A stretch of DNA of 49,878 bases from Sphingomonadaceae bacterium (GTDB lineage: Bacteria > Pseudomonadota > Alphaproteobacteria > Sphingomonadales > Sphingomonadaceae): NCBI GenBank assembly GCA_947473355.1, contig CANJCQ010000024.1, positions 1 to 49,878 on the forward strand. Direction: 5' to 3'. Of the stretch, positions 19,571-28,406 are shown piece by piece (position 1 is the stretch's first letter; every line of letters starts with the position of its first letter). The notes under the pieces are model-generated. The model saw only the letters and a list, made by a program, of their open reading frames with translations. It searched no databases and had not been told where the DNA came from. A program made the position numbers and the translations under genes.

Positions 19571-19590
19571 ATATAAAGAATTCTTTATAT
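19571..19590. promoter_or_regulatory. Perfect 20-nt AT-rich palindrome, candidate operator of ahcY
   Basis: The half-site ATATAAAGAA is followed directly by its reverse complement, giving a perfect 20-nt dyad in otherwise GC-rich DNA, 115 bp upstream of the ahcY start. AT-rich dyads of this kind are used by ArsR-family regulators of the SAM cycle (SahR) in Proteobacteria. Assigning it to SahR is inference, as no such regulator gene lies nearby. Confidence 0.6.
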
Positions 19591-19613
19591 GACTTTTCGT
19601 AGATGGCAGGCTG

Positions 19614-20120
19614 CTACCGCCGGGCGTAGGCCAGCTCCACCGTGCGGCCATCGCCCAGCAACTGATCGGCAGCTTCTTCAAGCGTCGAGCGGCCGCGAAC
19701 CTGAGCCAGATCGCGGGTGACGTTCCTGAGCTCATGGCAATTCAGCCAGGGATGGCCCTGGCCATAGGCATTGGCCATGACCGTGCTGATCCGGTCGAGC
19801 GCACGCGCCGAGCCGGCTGAACCATATTGATTGGCCAGATCATGGCGCAGTTCGTCACTCGCCTGGTTGAGCTCTGGCAGATGGTTCGCGGTGAAATTCT
19901 GATATTCGGCCATGAAATTGTCCGAGGTGGACCGGCAACGCAGGCTGGTGACCATCAGCATGATGTCCAGGCGCCGAAGTTTCTCTGCACCTCCAAAGCT
20001 CCCGGCCGCCTGAGCCGGCGCCACTGCTGCGAGCATGACGGCAAGCGAAGCCGAGATGCCCAAAATCGTTTTTGCCAAATTGCGCCCGGCGACAGGCACG
20101 GCGCCCCCAAAGATATTCAT
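19614..20120 (-). CDS. Predicted secreted protein of unknown function upstream of ahcY
   Basis: A 168-residue protein with a signal peptide (hydrophobic core [17 protein letters not shown], cleavage probably after AQA). The mature part is mostly alpha-helical in character with two cysteines (LRCRSTS and WLNCHEL), which could form a periplasmic disulfide. No enzyme motif was recognised. GGAG lies 7 nt before the ATG. It is co-directional with ahcY but separated by 157 bp containing a palindrome and hairpin, so the two are probably regulated separately. Database entries may have inherited an SAH-hydrolase name from the neighbour; the sequence gives no support for that. Confidence 0.8.
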   Translation of the reverse strand: MNIFGGAVPVAGRNLAKTILGISASLAVMLAAVAPAQAAGSFGGAEKLRRLDIMLMVTSLRCRSTSDNFMAEYQNFTANHLPELNQASDELRHDLANQYGSAGSARALDRISTVMANAYGQGHPWLNCHELRNVTRDLAQVRGRSTLEEAADQLLGDGRTVELAYARR

Positions 20121-20301
20121 GCTCAGTCTCCACGCGAGCCCAATCCCGCGAGGCAGACTTTCCGTCAGAGCGGTTTACAGATCGCTAAAACATCCCGGTA
20201 AAGCCAAATTTACCATCCCACTTTGCGACGAACCGTTGCAGCTGCGAAACAGCACCTTATATCGGCGCCTCTGCGGATTCCCCGGCAGGAAAGGATGCAC
20301 G

Positions 20302-20781
20302 ATGACGATTGCAACTGGCGACAAGATACCCGACGTAAAACTGATGATTGCCGGTGCGGCTGGCAATGAGGCGGTGCAGTCTTCTGATTATTTCAAGGGC
20401 AAGCGCGTTGCGCTGTTTTCCGTGCCCGGTGCCTTCACCCCGACCTGCTCAGCCAAGCACCTGCCAGGCTTTGTCGAAAAGGCAGCCGAACTGAAAGCCA
20501 AGGGCATTGATGCGATCGCCTGCACCGCAGTCAACGATGCATTCGTCATGGGCGCATGGAACAAGGCCAGCGGCTCAGACGCCATTACCATGCTGGCTGA
20601 CGGCAATGGCCATTTTGCCAAGGCGGTCGGGCTTGAGCTGGACCTGACCGGTGGCGGACTGGGCCATCGCGGCCAGCGCTTCTCGATGGTAGTGAACGAT
20701 GGAACGGTCGAGCAGCTGAACGTTGAAGCTGCTGGTGAATTCAAGGTCAGCACCGCCGAGCACATGCTCGGCCAGCTCTGA
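20302..20781 (+). CDS. Peroxiredoxin (Prx5 type)
   Basis: A 159-residue thiol peroxidase of the Prx5/AhpE-like group, reducing hydrogen peroxide and organic peroxides. The peroxidatic cysteine is in VPGAFTPTCSAKHLPGF near residue 50, and a second cysteine occurs in DAIACTAVND. The arginine that activates the thiol is in GHRGQRFSMV. The frame is open upstream to 20035, but the ATG at 20302 has an AGGA-type site at 20287-20293 and gives the normal N-terminus MTIATGDKIPDV. Two hairpins lie just downstream. Confidence 0.94.
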   Translation: MTIATGDKIPDVKLMIAGAAGNEAVQSSDYFKGKRVALFSVPGAFTPTCSAKHLPGFVEKAAELKAKGIDAIACTAVNDAFVMGAWNKASGSDAITMLADGNGHFAKAVGLELDLTGGGLGHRGQRFSMVVNDGTVEQLNVEAAGEFKVSTAEHMLGQL

Positions 20782-20790
20782 GACACTATC

Positions 20791-20814
20791 GGGGACACGC
20801 TATCGCGTGTCCCC
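20791..20814. terminator. 10-bp perfect hairpin after peroxiredoxin gene
   Basis: GGGGACACGC (20791-20800) and its exact complement (20805-20814) enclose a TATC tetraloop, 10 bp past the peroxiredoxin stop. There is no T-tract on the plus strand. With the similar hairpin at 20836-20859 it may be a terminator pair between convergent genes, or a paired palindromic repeat. Confidence 0.65.
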
Positions 20815-20830
20815 TAATGCAAGCGACGCA

Positions 20831-20859
20831 GGGGGGGGGGCACGGAATACCGTGTCCCC
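20831..20859. repeat. G10 homopolymer and second GGGG(A/G)CACGG hairpin
   Basis: Ten consecutive G (20831-20840) run into a second hairpin. 20836-20845 pairs with 20850-20859 (one G-U pair) around an AATA loop. Its arms share GGGGACACG with the hairpin at 20791-20814, so the two look like copies of one repeat unit. The hairpin lies about 16 bp past the aldehyde dehydrogenase stop, in position to end that transcript too. Confidence 0.6.
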
Positions 20860-20875
20860 CGATTTCGCACCCCGA

Positions 20876-22297
20876 TCAGACGCCGCCGTTCAGCACCGTC
20901 TTGATTTCCAGATATTCGTGGAAGCCATAGTCGCCCCACTCGCGGCCATTTCCTGAGCGCTTGTAGCCGCCGAATGGCGCGTGGAAATCGAAGCCGTTGT
21001 TGACGTTGACCCAGCCGGTCCGCATCCGCTTGGCAACGGCCACACACGCAGCATGGTCAACGCCGTTAACATATCCCGCGAGGCCAAAGGTGCTGTCGTT
21101 TGCGATCTCGACAGCATGGTCCACATCGTCATAGCCCATCATAACCAGCACCGGACCGAAGATTTCGTCGCGGCCAATTGCGGTCTGGTTGGTGGTGATG
21201 AACACGGTCGGCTTGACGAACCAGCCCTTGTCCAGCCCATCGGGCCGTCCGGGGCCGCCAGCAATCAGCTCGGAAACGCCATCGGCGAGGCCCAGCTCAA
21301 TGTATTCCTGGATGCTGTTGTATTGCCCCTTGGAGACCACCGGGCCCATCGCGAAATTGCCGGTGGGATCGCCGACGGTGACCGAAGCGGCAGCCGCAGA
21401 GGCCGCCGCCTTGGCTTCGGCCATGCGCGAATTGGGCACCAGCAAGCGCGAACCCGCCGAGCATGTCTGGCCGGAATTGCCCATCATGCCCGCGGTCGCC
21501 TCGGTTACGTTCTTCACCAGATCGGCATCATCGAGCACGATGAAGGCGCTCTTGCCGCCAAGCTCCAGCCCGACGCGTTTGACGGTGGCTGCAGCATCCT
21601 TTTGGATCTGGACGCCGACCGGCTCGGAGCCGGTGAAACTGATCATGTCGACATCTTCATGCGTAGTCAGCGCCGTGCCGAGCACTGCGCCCGAGCCCTG
21701 TACCATGTTGAAGACACCCGCTGGAACGCCTGCGGCATGCAGGATTTCAGCAAGGATCTGAGCCGAGAAGGGCGCCAGTTGGGGTGGCTTCAGGATTGAG
21801 GTGCAACCGGTCGCCAGCGCTGGGAAGATCTTCACGCAGGTTTGGTTCATCGGCCAGTTCCACGGCGTGATCAGCCCGCAAACCCCGATTGCCTCATGGC
21901 GCACCATGGTCGAACCGCGCAGCTCCTCGAACTTGAATTCCTTCAGAACTTCGATAGCAGCCTGCAAGTGGCCGGCGCCAAGGCCAACGTGGAAACCGCC
22001 GGCCAGCCCTGCCGGAGCGCCCATTTCCTCGCGGATTGCCACGCCCAGTTCGTCCTGCCGCTTGGCATATTCGGCCTGGATCGCCAGCAGCAGGTCAAGC
22101 CGCTGCGCCGGTGTCGTTTCCGACCAGCTGGCGAAGGCCTTGCGCGCAGCGGCAACCGCCTTGTCAATATCGGCGGCGCTGCCGAGCGAAATCTGCCCCG
22201 CCACTTCTTCGGTTGCGGGGTTGATGACATCAGCCGTCTTGGGGACGACCGGATCGACCCATTTGCCATCAATATAAAACTGCAGATATTCGCGCAT
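20876..22297 (-). CDS. NAD(P)-dependent aldehyde dehydrogenase
   Basis: A 473-residue aldehyde dehydrogenase superfamily enzyme that oxidises an aldehyde to the acid. Catalytic cysteine is in GNSGQTCSAGSR and the general-base glutamate in LELGGKSAFIVL. The Asn of the oxyanion hole is in ITPWNWPMNQ, and FTGSEPVG is the cofactor-binding turn. GGAGAGG lies just before the ATG. It is read in the same direction as the NodN/MaoC-like gene upstream, 66 bp away, so the two may be co-transcribed. The substrate is not predictable. Confidence 0.93.
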   Translation of the reverse strand: MREYLQFYIDGKWVDPVVPKTADVINPATEEVAGQISLGSAADIDKAVAAARKAFASWSETTPAQRLDLLLAIQAEYAKRQDELGVAIREEMGAPAGLAGGFHVGLGAGHLQAAIEVLKEFKFEELRGSTMVRHEAIGVCGLITPWNWPMNQTCVKIFPALATGCTSILKPPQLAPFSAQILAEILHAAGVPAGVFNMVQGSGAVLGTALTTHEDVDMISFTGSEPVGVQIQKDAAATVKRVGLELGGKSAFIVLDDADLVKNVTEATAGMMGNSGQTCSAGSRLLVPNSRMAEAKAAASAAAASVTVGDPTGNFAMGPVVSKGQYNSIQEYIELGLADGVSELIAGGPGRPDGLDKGWFVKPTVFITTNQTAIGRDEIFGPVLVMMGYDDVDHAVEIANDSTFGLAGYVNGVDHAACVAVAKRMRTGWVNVNNGFDFHAPFGGYKRSGNGREWGDYGFHEYLEIKTVLNGGV

Positions 22298-22363
22298 TGT
22301 GCCTCTCCAATTGTTGTCCGGCTGTTAGCTCAAGCAGCCCCGCGTGCAAGCCCCTACGATCGG

Positions 22364-22819
22364 CTAAAGGATATACATCGTCAGCCAGCGCGCCGCGACA
22401 GCCGGGCGTTCGAGGCCTTCGACCTCGACCACCACGTCCTGCTCTTCGCGAAAGCGTCCCGGGTCGGTTTCGGTGATCGCGGCGATACGAAAGGTCGCGC
22501 GGATGCGGCTGCCGGAACGGACCGGCTGGACCCAGCGCACTTTCTCGAAACCATAGTTGACCCCGACCCGCAGCCCGGGAAAGCGCGGTCGCGGGGTTTC
22601 CGAGCGCAATGGGGCAAGCAGCGAGAGCACCAGAAACCCATGCGCAATCGTGCCGCCGAATTCGGTCTGGGCCGCCGCTTCGGAATCGACATGGAGGAAA
22701 TTCCAGTCACGCGTCACATCGGCGAAATTATCGATCAGCGCCTGATCGACCTCCATCCAGTCGGAGACATAGGTCTTGCCCACCTCGCTCTTAATGTATT
22801 CAGCTATGGCCGCCTGCAT
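22364..22819 (-). CDS. NodN/MaoC-like dehydratase (hot-dog fold)
   Basis: A 151-residue single hot-dog protein of the MaoC/NodN type, probably an (R)-specific enoyl-CoA hydratase. The signature is TRDWNFLHVD followed by FGGTIAHGFLVLSLL, which carries the Asp/His pair region of the hydratase motif. The frame is open to 22963, but the ATG at 22819 has a near-perfect GGGAGGTGA in front of it and gives the standard length. Co-direction with the aldehyde dehydrogenase suggests a shared role in acyl or aldehyde turnover, which is inference. Confidence 0.88.
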   Translation of the reverse strand: MQAAIAEYIKSEVGKTYVSDWMEVDQALIDNFADVTRDWNFLHVDSEAAAQTEFGGTIAHGFLVLSLLAPLRSETPRPRFPGLRVGVNYGFEKVRWVQPVRSGSRIRATFRIAAITETDPGRFREEQDVVVEVEGLERPAVAARWLTMYIL

Positions 22820-22985
22820 GGTCACCTCCCTTGGCAGCATGACGATAGTGCGGCCTGCCGCATCGCGCCAGTTTGCATTTCTAGCCCCTTCCTCTATAGC
22901 CGCAAGTCGAAGCCCCGGCTGCGCAGTTGCCAATCGCGACATGCCCTTGCCGGGGTTTGCCATTTCAAGTTTCTAAGGATTCAGC

Positions 22986-23768
22986 ATGACCCGCCGCCGC
23001 CAGATCTACGAAGGCAAGGCCAAGATCCTCTATGAGGGGCCAGAACCGGGCACCATCATCCAGTATTTCAAGGACGATGCCACTGCCTTCAACGCGCAGA
23101 AGAAGGGCACGATCCAGGGCAAGGGCGTGATCAACAATCGCATCAGCGAATATGTCTTCACCCGCCTGTCGCACATCGGCATCCCGACTCATTTTATCCG
23201 CCGACTCAACATGCGCGAGCAACTCGTCCGCCAGGTCGAGATCATTCCGATCGAAGTGGTAGTCCGCAATGTTGCCGCAGGCTCGATCAGCAAGCGCCTT
23301 GGCATTCCCGAAGGCGAGCCGCTGCCGCACACCCTGATCGAGTATTATCTCAAGGACGATGCGCTGGAAGATCCGATGGTCGCCGAAGAGCACATCGCCT
23401 GCTTCGGCTGGGCAACCAATGAGGAGATGCAGGACATTTCCGCCATGGCGATCCGGGTCAACGATTTCCTGTCTGGCATGTTCGCCGCGATCAACATCCG
23501 CCTGATCGATTTCAAGCTCGAATTCGGCCGGCTGTGGGATGGCGACTATGCCCGCGTGATCCTCGCCGACGAGATCAGCCCCGACGGCTGCCGCCTGTGG
23601 GATATGACCACCGGCGAAAAGCTCGACAAGGACCGCTTCCGGCGCGATCTTGGCGGCGAGTCCGAGGCCTATCAGGAAGTGGCACGCAGGCTGGGCCTGA
23701 TGCTGGAGGATGGCGCGACGAGCGAGGTGTTCGATCTGTCGAAGCACCGGAAATTGCGGGGCAAGTAA
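22986..23768 (+). CDS. purC: SAICAR synthetase (phosphoribosylaminoimidazole-succinocarboxamide synthase)
   Basis: A 260-residue PurC, which joins aspartate to CAIR with ATP in purine synthesis. It opens with [16 protein letters not shown] and contains [15 protein letters not shown], the ATP-binding [11 protein letters not shown] and the motif [14 protein letters not shown]. Length is normal for the short bacterial form. It is divergent from the dehydratase gene and followed by an inverted repeat and an M16 peptidase gene; the rest of the pur pathway is not here. Confidence 0.97.
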   Translation: MTRRRQIYEGKAKILYEGPEPGTIIQYFKDDATAFNAQKKGTIQGKGVINNRISEYVFTRLSHIGIPTHFIRRLNMREQLVRQVEIIPIEVVVRNVAAGSISKRLGIPEGEPLPHTLIEYYLKDDALEDPMVAEEHIACFGWATNEEMQDISAMAIRVNDFLSGMFAAINIRLIDFKLEFGRLWDGDYARVILADEISPDGCRLWDMTTGEKLDKDRFRRDLGGESEAYQEVARRLGLMLEDGATSEVFDLSKHRKLRGK

Positions 23769-23770
23769 TC

Positions 23771-23839
23771 CTTCGACAGGCTCAGGATGAGCGGAGGTGA
23801 TGCAAAACCCAAGCCTCACTCGTGCTGAGCTTGTCGAAG
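23771..23839. repeat. Diverged inverted-repeat element (CTTCGACAGGCTCAG arms)
   Basis: Left arm 23771-23793 and right arm 23817-23839 are imperfect reverse complements built on CTTCGACA(G/A)GCTCAG. This is the same core as the repeat at 1112-1196 but in the opposite arm order. The element starts 3 bp after the purC stop and lies between it and the peptidase start, where it may serve as a terminator. Confidence 0.75.
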
Positions 23840-23889
23840 TACCGCTGCTGAACTTGCCCAAAGCGAAAAACCCCTTCACCGTGGCCTCA

Positions 23890-26745
23890 ATGCGCCGACT
23901 GATCCCCTTCCTTCTCGCCGTGCTCGCCCTTTCCGCCTGCGCACCGCAGGTGGAGCGTGTTGCATCGGCTTCTGTGCCCCGTGAAAAGCCGGTCTGGGCT
24001 TTCCAGGCGAGCGATATTCCGGTCGATCCCGCTTATCGCTTCGGCCAGCTGGCCAATGGCATGCGCTATGTCATCCGCCACAATGCTACACCCAAGGGCA
24101 CCGGCGCCGTGCGCCTGCAGATCGCAGCCGGTTCGCTTGACGAGAGCGACAGCGAACGCGGCTTTGCCCATTTTGTCGAACACATGGCCTTCAATGGTTC
24201 GACCCATGTCCCCGAAGGCGAAATGGTGCGGCTGCTCGAGCGCGAAGGGCTGGCTTTCGGCGCCGATACCAATGCCCAGACCAGCTTCGAGCAGACCACT
24301 TATCTGCTCGATCTGCCGCGCGACGATCCCGCCCTGCTCGGCACCGCGCTGATGCTGATGCGCGAGACGGCTGGCGAGCTGCTGTTCGACCCCCGGGCCG
24401 TGGCGCGCGAGCGCGGGGTGATCCTGTCCGAAATGCGCGACCGGAACTCGTGGCAGCTTCGTAATCTGGAGGCACAGCTCGCCTTTCTCACCCCCAGCGC
24501 ACGCTATGCCGGGCGATTGCCGATCGGCAAGGCGGAGACGCTCGATGCGGCCACTGCAGAGAGCCTGAAGGCCTTCTGGCAGCGCAATTATGTGCCAGCC
24601 AAGGCGACACTGATCGTTGTCGGCGATTTCGATGCCGATGCAGTCGAGGCGGCAATCCGGGCGCGGTTCGAAAGCTGGCAACCAGCGACTTCCCCGCCCC
24701 AGCCCGGCGCCGGGCCGGTCGATCCGGCACGCGGCGGTCAGACCGAGATATACATCGACCCTGCCCTGTCCGAACGCATTGCCGTCTCGCGCCATGGCCC
24801 ATGGCTCGATGAGCCCGATAGCGCAGCCCAGCGGCGCGAAAACCTGCTGCGGCAGATCGGCTATTCGATCGTCAACCGCCGCCTCCAGCGCCTCTCCCGC
24901 CTGCCTGCCCCGCCCTTCCGCGATGCCGGTCTTGGCACTGCCGACCTGTTCAAGGCGGGCCGCACGACCAATCTGATCATCGATACGGTCGATGGCAAAT
25001 GGCGGCGCGGCCTGATTGCCGCCGCAGTGGAATACCGCAAGGCGTTGCGCTTCGGCTTCACGCAAAGCGAAGTCGCCGAACAACTGGCCAATGTGCGCAC
25101 CGCGCTGGAAAACGATGCCGCCTCTGCCGCCACACGCAGTCATGGCGCCCTGCTAAATGCCGTCTTCGCCCTGCTGCGCAATGACGAAGTGCCCGCCACG
25201 CCCGAATCCGCGCTGGCCCGGTTCAATGTCAATGCACCTGAAATCGACCCACAACGCATCCTCGCAGCGCTGCGCCGCGAAGTGGTGCTGCTGGCAAATC
25301 CGCTTTTGCGGTTTCAGGGTCGGCGCGATCCCGCAGGCGGCTCCCCGGCGCTGCGTGCGGCCTGGAACGAGGCGATGCAGCAGAGCCTGATGCGCGACCG
25401 TGCCGCTGCCAGCAGCAGCTTTGCCTACAACAGCTTCGGGCCAGTGGGGACCGTGGCCAGCGACAAAATCGAGCCTGCGCTGGGCATCCGCACCATTCGC
25501 TTTGCCAATGGCGTGGCTCTCAATCTCAAACGCACCGATCTCGAAAAGGACCGGATGTTCCTGCAACTCGCTGTCGATGGCGGAGCCCGGCTCAACACTA
25601 TCGACAAACCGCTCACCACCGAGATGATGAGCGCGCTGACTACTGGCGGGCTCGGCAAGCACAGTCAGGACGAGCTGCAGTCGATCCTGGCGGGGCACAC
25701 CGTCAGTTTCACGCTCGATACCGGGGCAGATGCTTTCGTGTTGTCGGCGCAGACCACCCCGCGCGATCTCGAATTTCAGCTGCAGGTTCTGGCCGCGCTG
25801 ATCAGCGATCCGGGTTACCGCTCCGAAGGCGAGCTGCGCTATCGGCTCAACGTCAACAACTACTTCGCCCAGCTTCGCGCCACGCCGCAATCAGCACTGA
25901 GCAGCACGATTGGCGGTATTCTTTCTGACGGCGATCTGCGCTTCACGCTGCAAGGGGTCGAGGTTTATCGCAAGCTGACCTTCGCCGAACTGAAAGAGGG
26001 TATCAGTGACAGACTTGCGCATGGGGCGATCGAGCTGGGTGTCGTCGGCGATTTCGACGAGAGCCAGGTGATCGCCGCAGTCGCGCGGACTTTCGGCGCG
26101 CTGCCGCCGCGCGAGCCTTCATTTGGCTCGTTCGACACGCAGCCCAGACGCCCCTTCACCGCATCGCGCGAGCCGCGGATCGTGCGCCACACTGGCCCCA
26201 AGGATCAGGCCATGCTGCGCCTGACCTGGCCGACGCGCGACGATAGCGATCCGGCGCAAAGCAGCGGCCTGTCGCTGCTCGAACGGATAGTCCAGCTGGA
26301 GCTCACCGAAACCTTGCGTGAAAAACTGGGCAAGGCCTATTCACCCTCGGCCAACAGCAATCCCTCGCGCTATTGGCGTGGCTATGGCGTATTCGGCATC
26401 GCCGCTAGCATCGACGTTGCCAATATCGCCGCAGCCCGCGCCGCTATAGCCGAGACAATCAAACGGCTGCACGATGCGCCGGTCAGCGACGACCTCATGG
26501 AGCGTGCCCGCAAGCCGCAGATCGAGGCTCTGGACAACGCGCTTAAGACCAACCGGGGCTGGCTAGGCCTGACAGCCCGGGCACAAAGCGAGAGCGATCG
26601 CATCGAACGATTTGTCAGGGCGAAGGAGCGCCTTCTGTCGCTCTCAGCCAGCGATGTGCAGGCAGTCGCGCGGCGCTACCTTGGCGCGCACGACGCCGTT
26701 GAAGTGCTGGTGCTGCCGGAACCCGCAGCGAGCCCTGCCCCCTGA
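23890..26745 (+). CDS. M16 family zinc metallopeptidase, predicted lipoprotein
   Basis: A 951-residue pitrilysin/insulinase-family protease with two M16 halves. The inverted zinc motif HFVEH lies at 94-98, with the third ligand in the downstream RGVILSEMRDR. The C-terminal half (LNLKRTDLEKDRMFLQLAVDGG onward) is the inactive partner repeat. The N-terminus MRRLIPFLLAVLALSAC is a lipoprotein signal with lipobox LSAC (Cys17), so the enzyme is probably membrane-anchored in the periplasm. An earlier ATG at 23797 would translate through the inverted repeat and bury the signal, so 23890 is preferred. It probably degrades peptides; a specific substrate is unknown. Confidence 0.9.
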   Translation: MRRLIPFLLAVLALSACAPQVERVASASVPREKPVWAFQASDIPVDPAYRFGQLANGMRYVIRHNATPKGTGAVRLQIAAGSLDESDSERGFAHFVEHMAFNGSTHVPEGEMVRLLEREGLAFGADTNAQTSFEQTTYLLDLPRDDPALLGTALMLMRETAGELLFDPRAVARERGVILSEMRDRNSWQLRNLEAQLAFLTPSARYAGRLPIGKAETLDAATAESLKAFWQRNYVPAKATLIVVGDFDADAVEAAIRARFESWQPATSPPQPGAGPVDPARGGQTEIYIDPALSERIAVSRHGPWLDEPDSAAQRRENLLRQIGYSIVNRRLQRLSRLPAPPFRDAGLGTADLFKAGRTTNLIIDTVDGKWRRGLIAAAVEYRKALRFGFTQSEVAEQLANVRTALENDAASAATRSHGALLNAVFALLRNDEVPATPESALARFNVNAPEIDPQRILAALRREVVLLANPLLRFQGRRDPAGGSPALRAAWNEAMQQSLMRDRAAASSSFAYNSFGPVGTVASDKIEPALGIRTIRFANGVALNLKRTDLEKDRMFLQLAVDGGARLNTIDKPLTTEMMSALTTGGLGKHSQDELQSILAGHTVSFTLDTGADAFVLSAQTTPRDLEFQLQVLAALISDPGYRSEGELRYRLNVNNYFAQLRATPQSALSSTIGGILSDGDLRFTLQGVEVYRKLTFAELKEGISDRLAHGAIELGVVGDFDESQVIAAVARTFGALPPREPSFGSFDTQPRRPFTASREPRIVRHTGPKDQAMLRLTWPTRDDSDPAQSSGLSLLERIVQLELTETLREKLGKAYSPSANSNPSRYWRGYGVFGIAASIDVANIAAARAAIAETIKRLHDAPVSDDLMERARKPQIEALDNALKTNRGWLGLTARAQSESDRIERFVRAKERLLSLSASDVQAVARRYLGAHDAVEVLVLPEPAASPAP

Positions 26746-26854
26746 TTGGCGCTTTAGCTTGATCGGGTGAGGCGTTTGCGGCAACACTTCGCTGCCGGGG
26801 TGTTCCGGCTTTTAACTGGAAAGGGCGTTCAGCGCCCCTGGGGAGCGAAGCATA

Positions 26855-27109
26855 ATGAAATATGTCAGTATGGCGATTGTCGGCCTGATCGTGGGCATTC
26901 TAGCTCGGTTCTTCTATCCGGGCGCAGTGCAACTTGGTTGGTTTGTCAGCATAGCCCTGGGCATCGGAGGTTCCTTCATCGCCGGTTTCATCGGGTCCCT
27001 GTTTGACAAGCAGCCCGGCACGGCTATCAAGCCCGCAGGCTTCATCGCCTCGATCCTGGGCGCTATGTTGCTGATTTTCCTTGCCCGGAATGTCTTTCAT
27101 CTGGTCTGA
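26855..27109 (+). CDS. GlsB/YeaQ/YmgE family small membrane protein
   Basis: An 84-residue hydrophobic protein with three glycine-rich membrane spans (SMAIVGLIVGILARFF, FVSIALGIGGSFIAGFIG and FIASILGAMLLIFLAR), matching the family formerly called transglycosylase-associated proteins. In enteric bacteria such proteins are general-stress inducible; the biochemical role is not established. A small hairpin (GGGCG/CGCCC, 26823-26837) and GGGGAG lie upstream of the ATG. Confidence 0.85.
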   Translation: MKYVSMAIVGLIVGILARFFYPGAVQLGWFVSIALGIGGSFIAGFIGSLFDKQPGTAIKPAGFIASILGAMLLIFLARNVFHLV

Positions 27110-27248
27110 ACGGATTATCGGGCGCAGTTCGTTAGACCATCTTGGCCTGTTGCAGCGCTTCGCTGCGTCACGTCGCGCATTCATCGCAGCTGTTGGCAAG
27201 ATCGGCGGCGGGTAAGAGCGCTAGTCGGGCCGCGCTACGGCCGCATAT

Positions 27249-28406
27249 CTAGCACGACCGCCCGCTCTTTTCTTCCCAGGCCGCAAAAGCCGCAGCAGCG
27301 CCCTTTTCGCGCTCGCTTTCCAGCCGGTCGATGGCCTGAGCCAGCCCATTATAGCTATCCTGCCGGTTACGGTTGGTCTGGGCGAAATGCGGCATGACGA
27401 AACGCGCATAAAGCTCGTAACTCTTCTTGGTCTGCTCCCATTCTGCCCAGTTGTGCGACTGAAACAGCATTACGCCAAAGTGGCCCTGCTTAGCCTGCAA
27501 GCGCTCGATCATGGTAATCGCATCCTCGGGCGTTCCGATCACCGCGCGCCCGGCGCTGACCATGATCTCCGCCGGATCGCCGCCCGACATGCCGCGCATG
27601 CCCGCGGGCGCCACCCGGTCAAAATATTCCACCCAACGCGCCATGCCCTGCTTCACATCGGCCCGCGCCTGCTCGCGCGTGGCGGCAATGTGCATCGGCA
27701 CGACCAGCCGCAGTTCGCGCGGGTCCATGTGCTTGCCGTTTTCCGCAGCGATCTGGTTCGCAATCTTCCAGTTTTCATCAAGCACATCGAAACCGGCAGA
27801 CTCGGTCGCGGCGACGCAGAGCATGCCGAAACCATGTTTGCCCGCCAGCATGCCGCCCGATGGGGTGATGGCGCTGGCCACCGAGATTGGCGGATGCGGC
27901 CGGGTGTAGGGCATCAGATGGGTGCGCGCCTTGTGAAGTGTGTACCAGCTGGTCTGGTGAGTCACTTCCTCGCCGCTGACCAGTTGCACGATGATCTCGG
28001 CGACTTCCTCCAGCATCGCCCGCAGCCGCTTGATGTCGGCCCCGATCATCTCCGCATCGGTCGGTAGCAGCCCCGGCCCCATGCCAAACATCACCCGGCC
28101 CATGGTCATGTGATCAAGCTGCAGGATGCGGTTCGCGACCATCAGCGGGTTGTGATAGGGCATCGAGACCACACCGGTGCCAAGCCGGATCCGGGCTGTG
28201 CGCTCGGCAGCCGCCGCGATCATCAGCTCCGGCGAGCCGATGATTTCCCACCCCGTCGAATGATGCTCGCCGAACCAGGCCTCGGCGAAGCCCAGCTTCT
28301 CGACCCATTCGACCAGCTCAAGATCGCGGCGCAGGCCGATGGTCGGGCTCTCTGTGACGTCGTGATAGGGAGCGAGGAAGATCCCGTGTTGCAAGTTGAT
28401 TGCCAT
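27249..28406 (-). CDS. Luciferase-like (LLM) flavin-dependent monooxygenase, long form
   Basis: A 385-residue bacterial-luciferase-fold oxygenase that would use reduced FMN from a separate reductase. Family traits include GFAEAWFGEHHSTGWE near residue 39, ARIRLGTGVVSMPYHNPL near 91 and LDHMTMGRVMFGMGPG near 118. It resembles proteins annotated as limonene 1,2-monooxygenase, so a terpene-like or alicyclic substrate is possible but unproven. Its ATG shares one base with the stop of the second LLM gene, so they form an operon. No flavin reductase was seen in the window. Confidence 0.88.
   Translation of the reverse strand: MAINLQHGIFLAPYHDVTESPTIGLRRDLELVEWVEKLGFAEAWFGEHHSTGWEIIGSPELMIAAAAERTARIRLGTGVVSMPYHNPLMVANRILQLDHMTMGRVMFGMGPGLLPTDAEMIGADIKRLRAMLEEVAEIIVQLVSGEEVTHQTSWYTLHKARTHLMPYTRPHPPISVASAITPSGGMLAGKHGFGMLCVAATESAGFDVLDENWKIANQIAAENGKHMDPRELRLVVPMHIAATREQARADVKQGMARWVEYFDRVAPAGMRGMSGGDPAEIMVSAGRAVIGTPEDAITMIERLQAKQGHFGVMLFQSHNWAEWEQTKKSYELYARFVMPHFAQTNRNRQDSYNGLAQAIDRLESEREKGAAAAFAAWEEKSGRSC

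Noticed and set aside
19457..19735. N-terminal extension of AhcY
   Set aside because: The frame is open but unlike the family and would cover the palindrome and hairpin; the GTG at 19456 has a good AGGAG.
21842..23035. 397-codon plus-strand frame across the dehydrogenase and dehydratase genes
   Set aside because: Runs antisense through two conserved genes and into purC; no domain seen.
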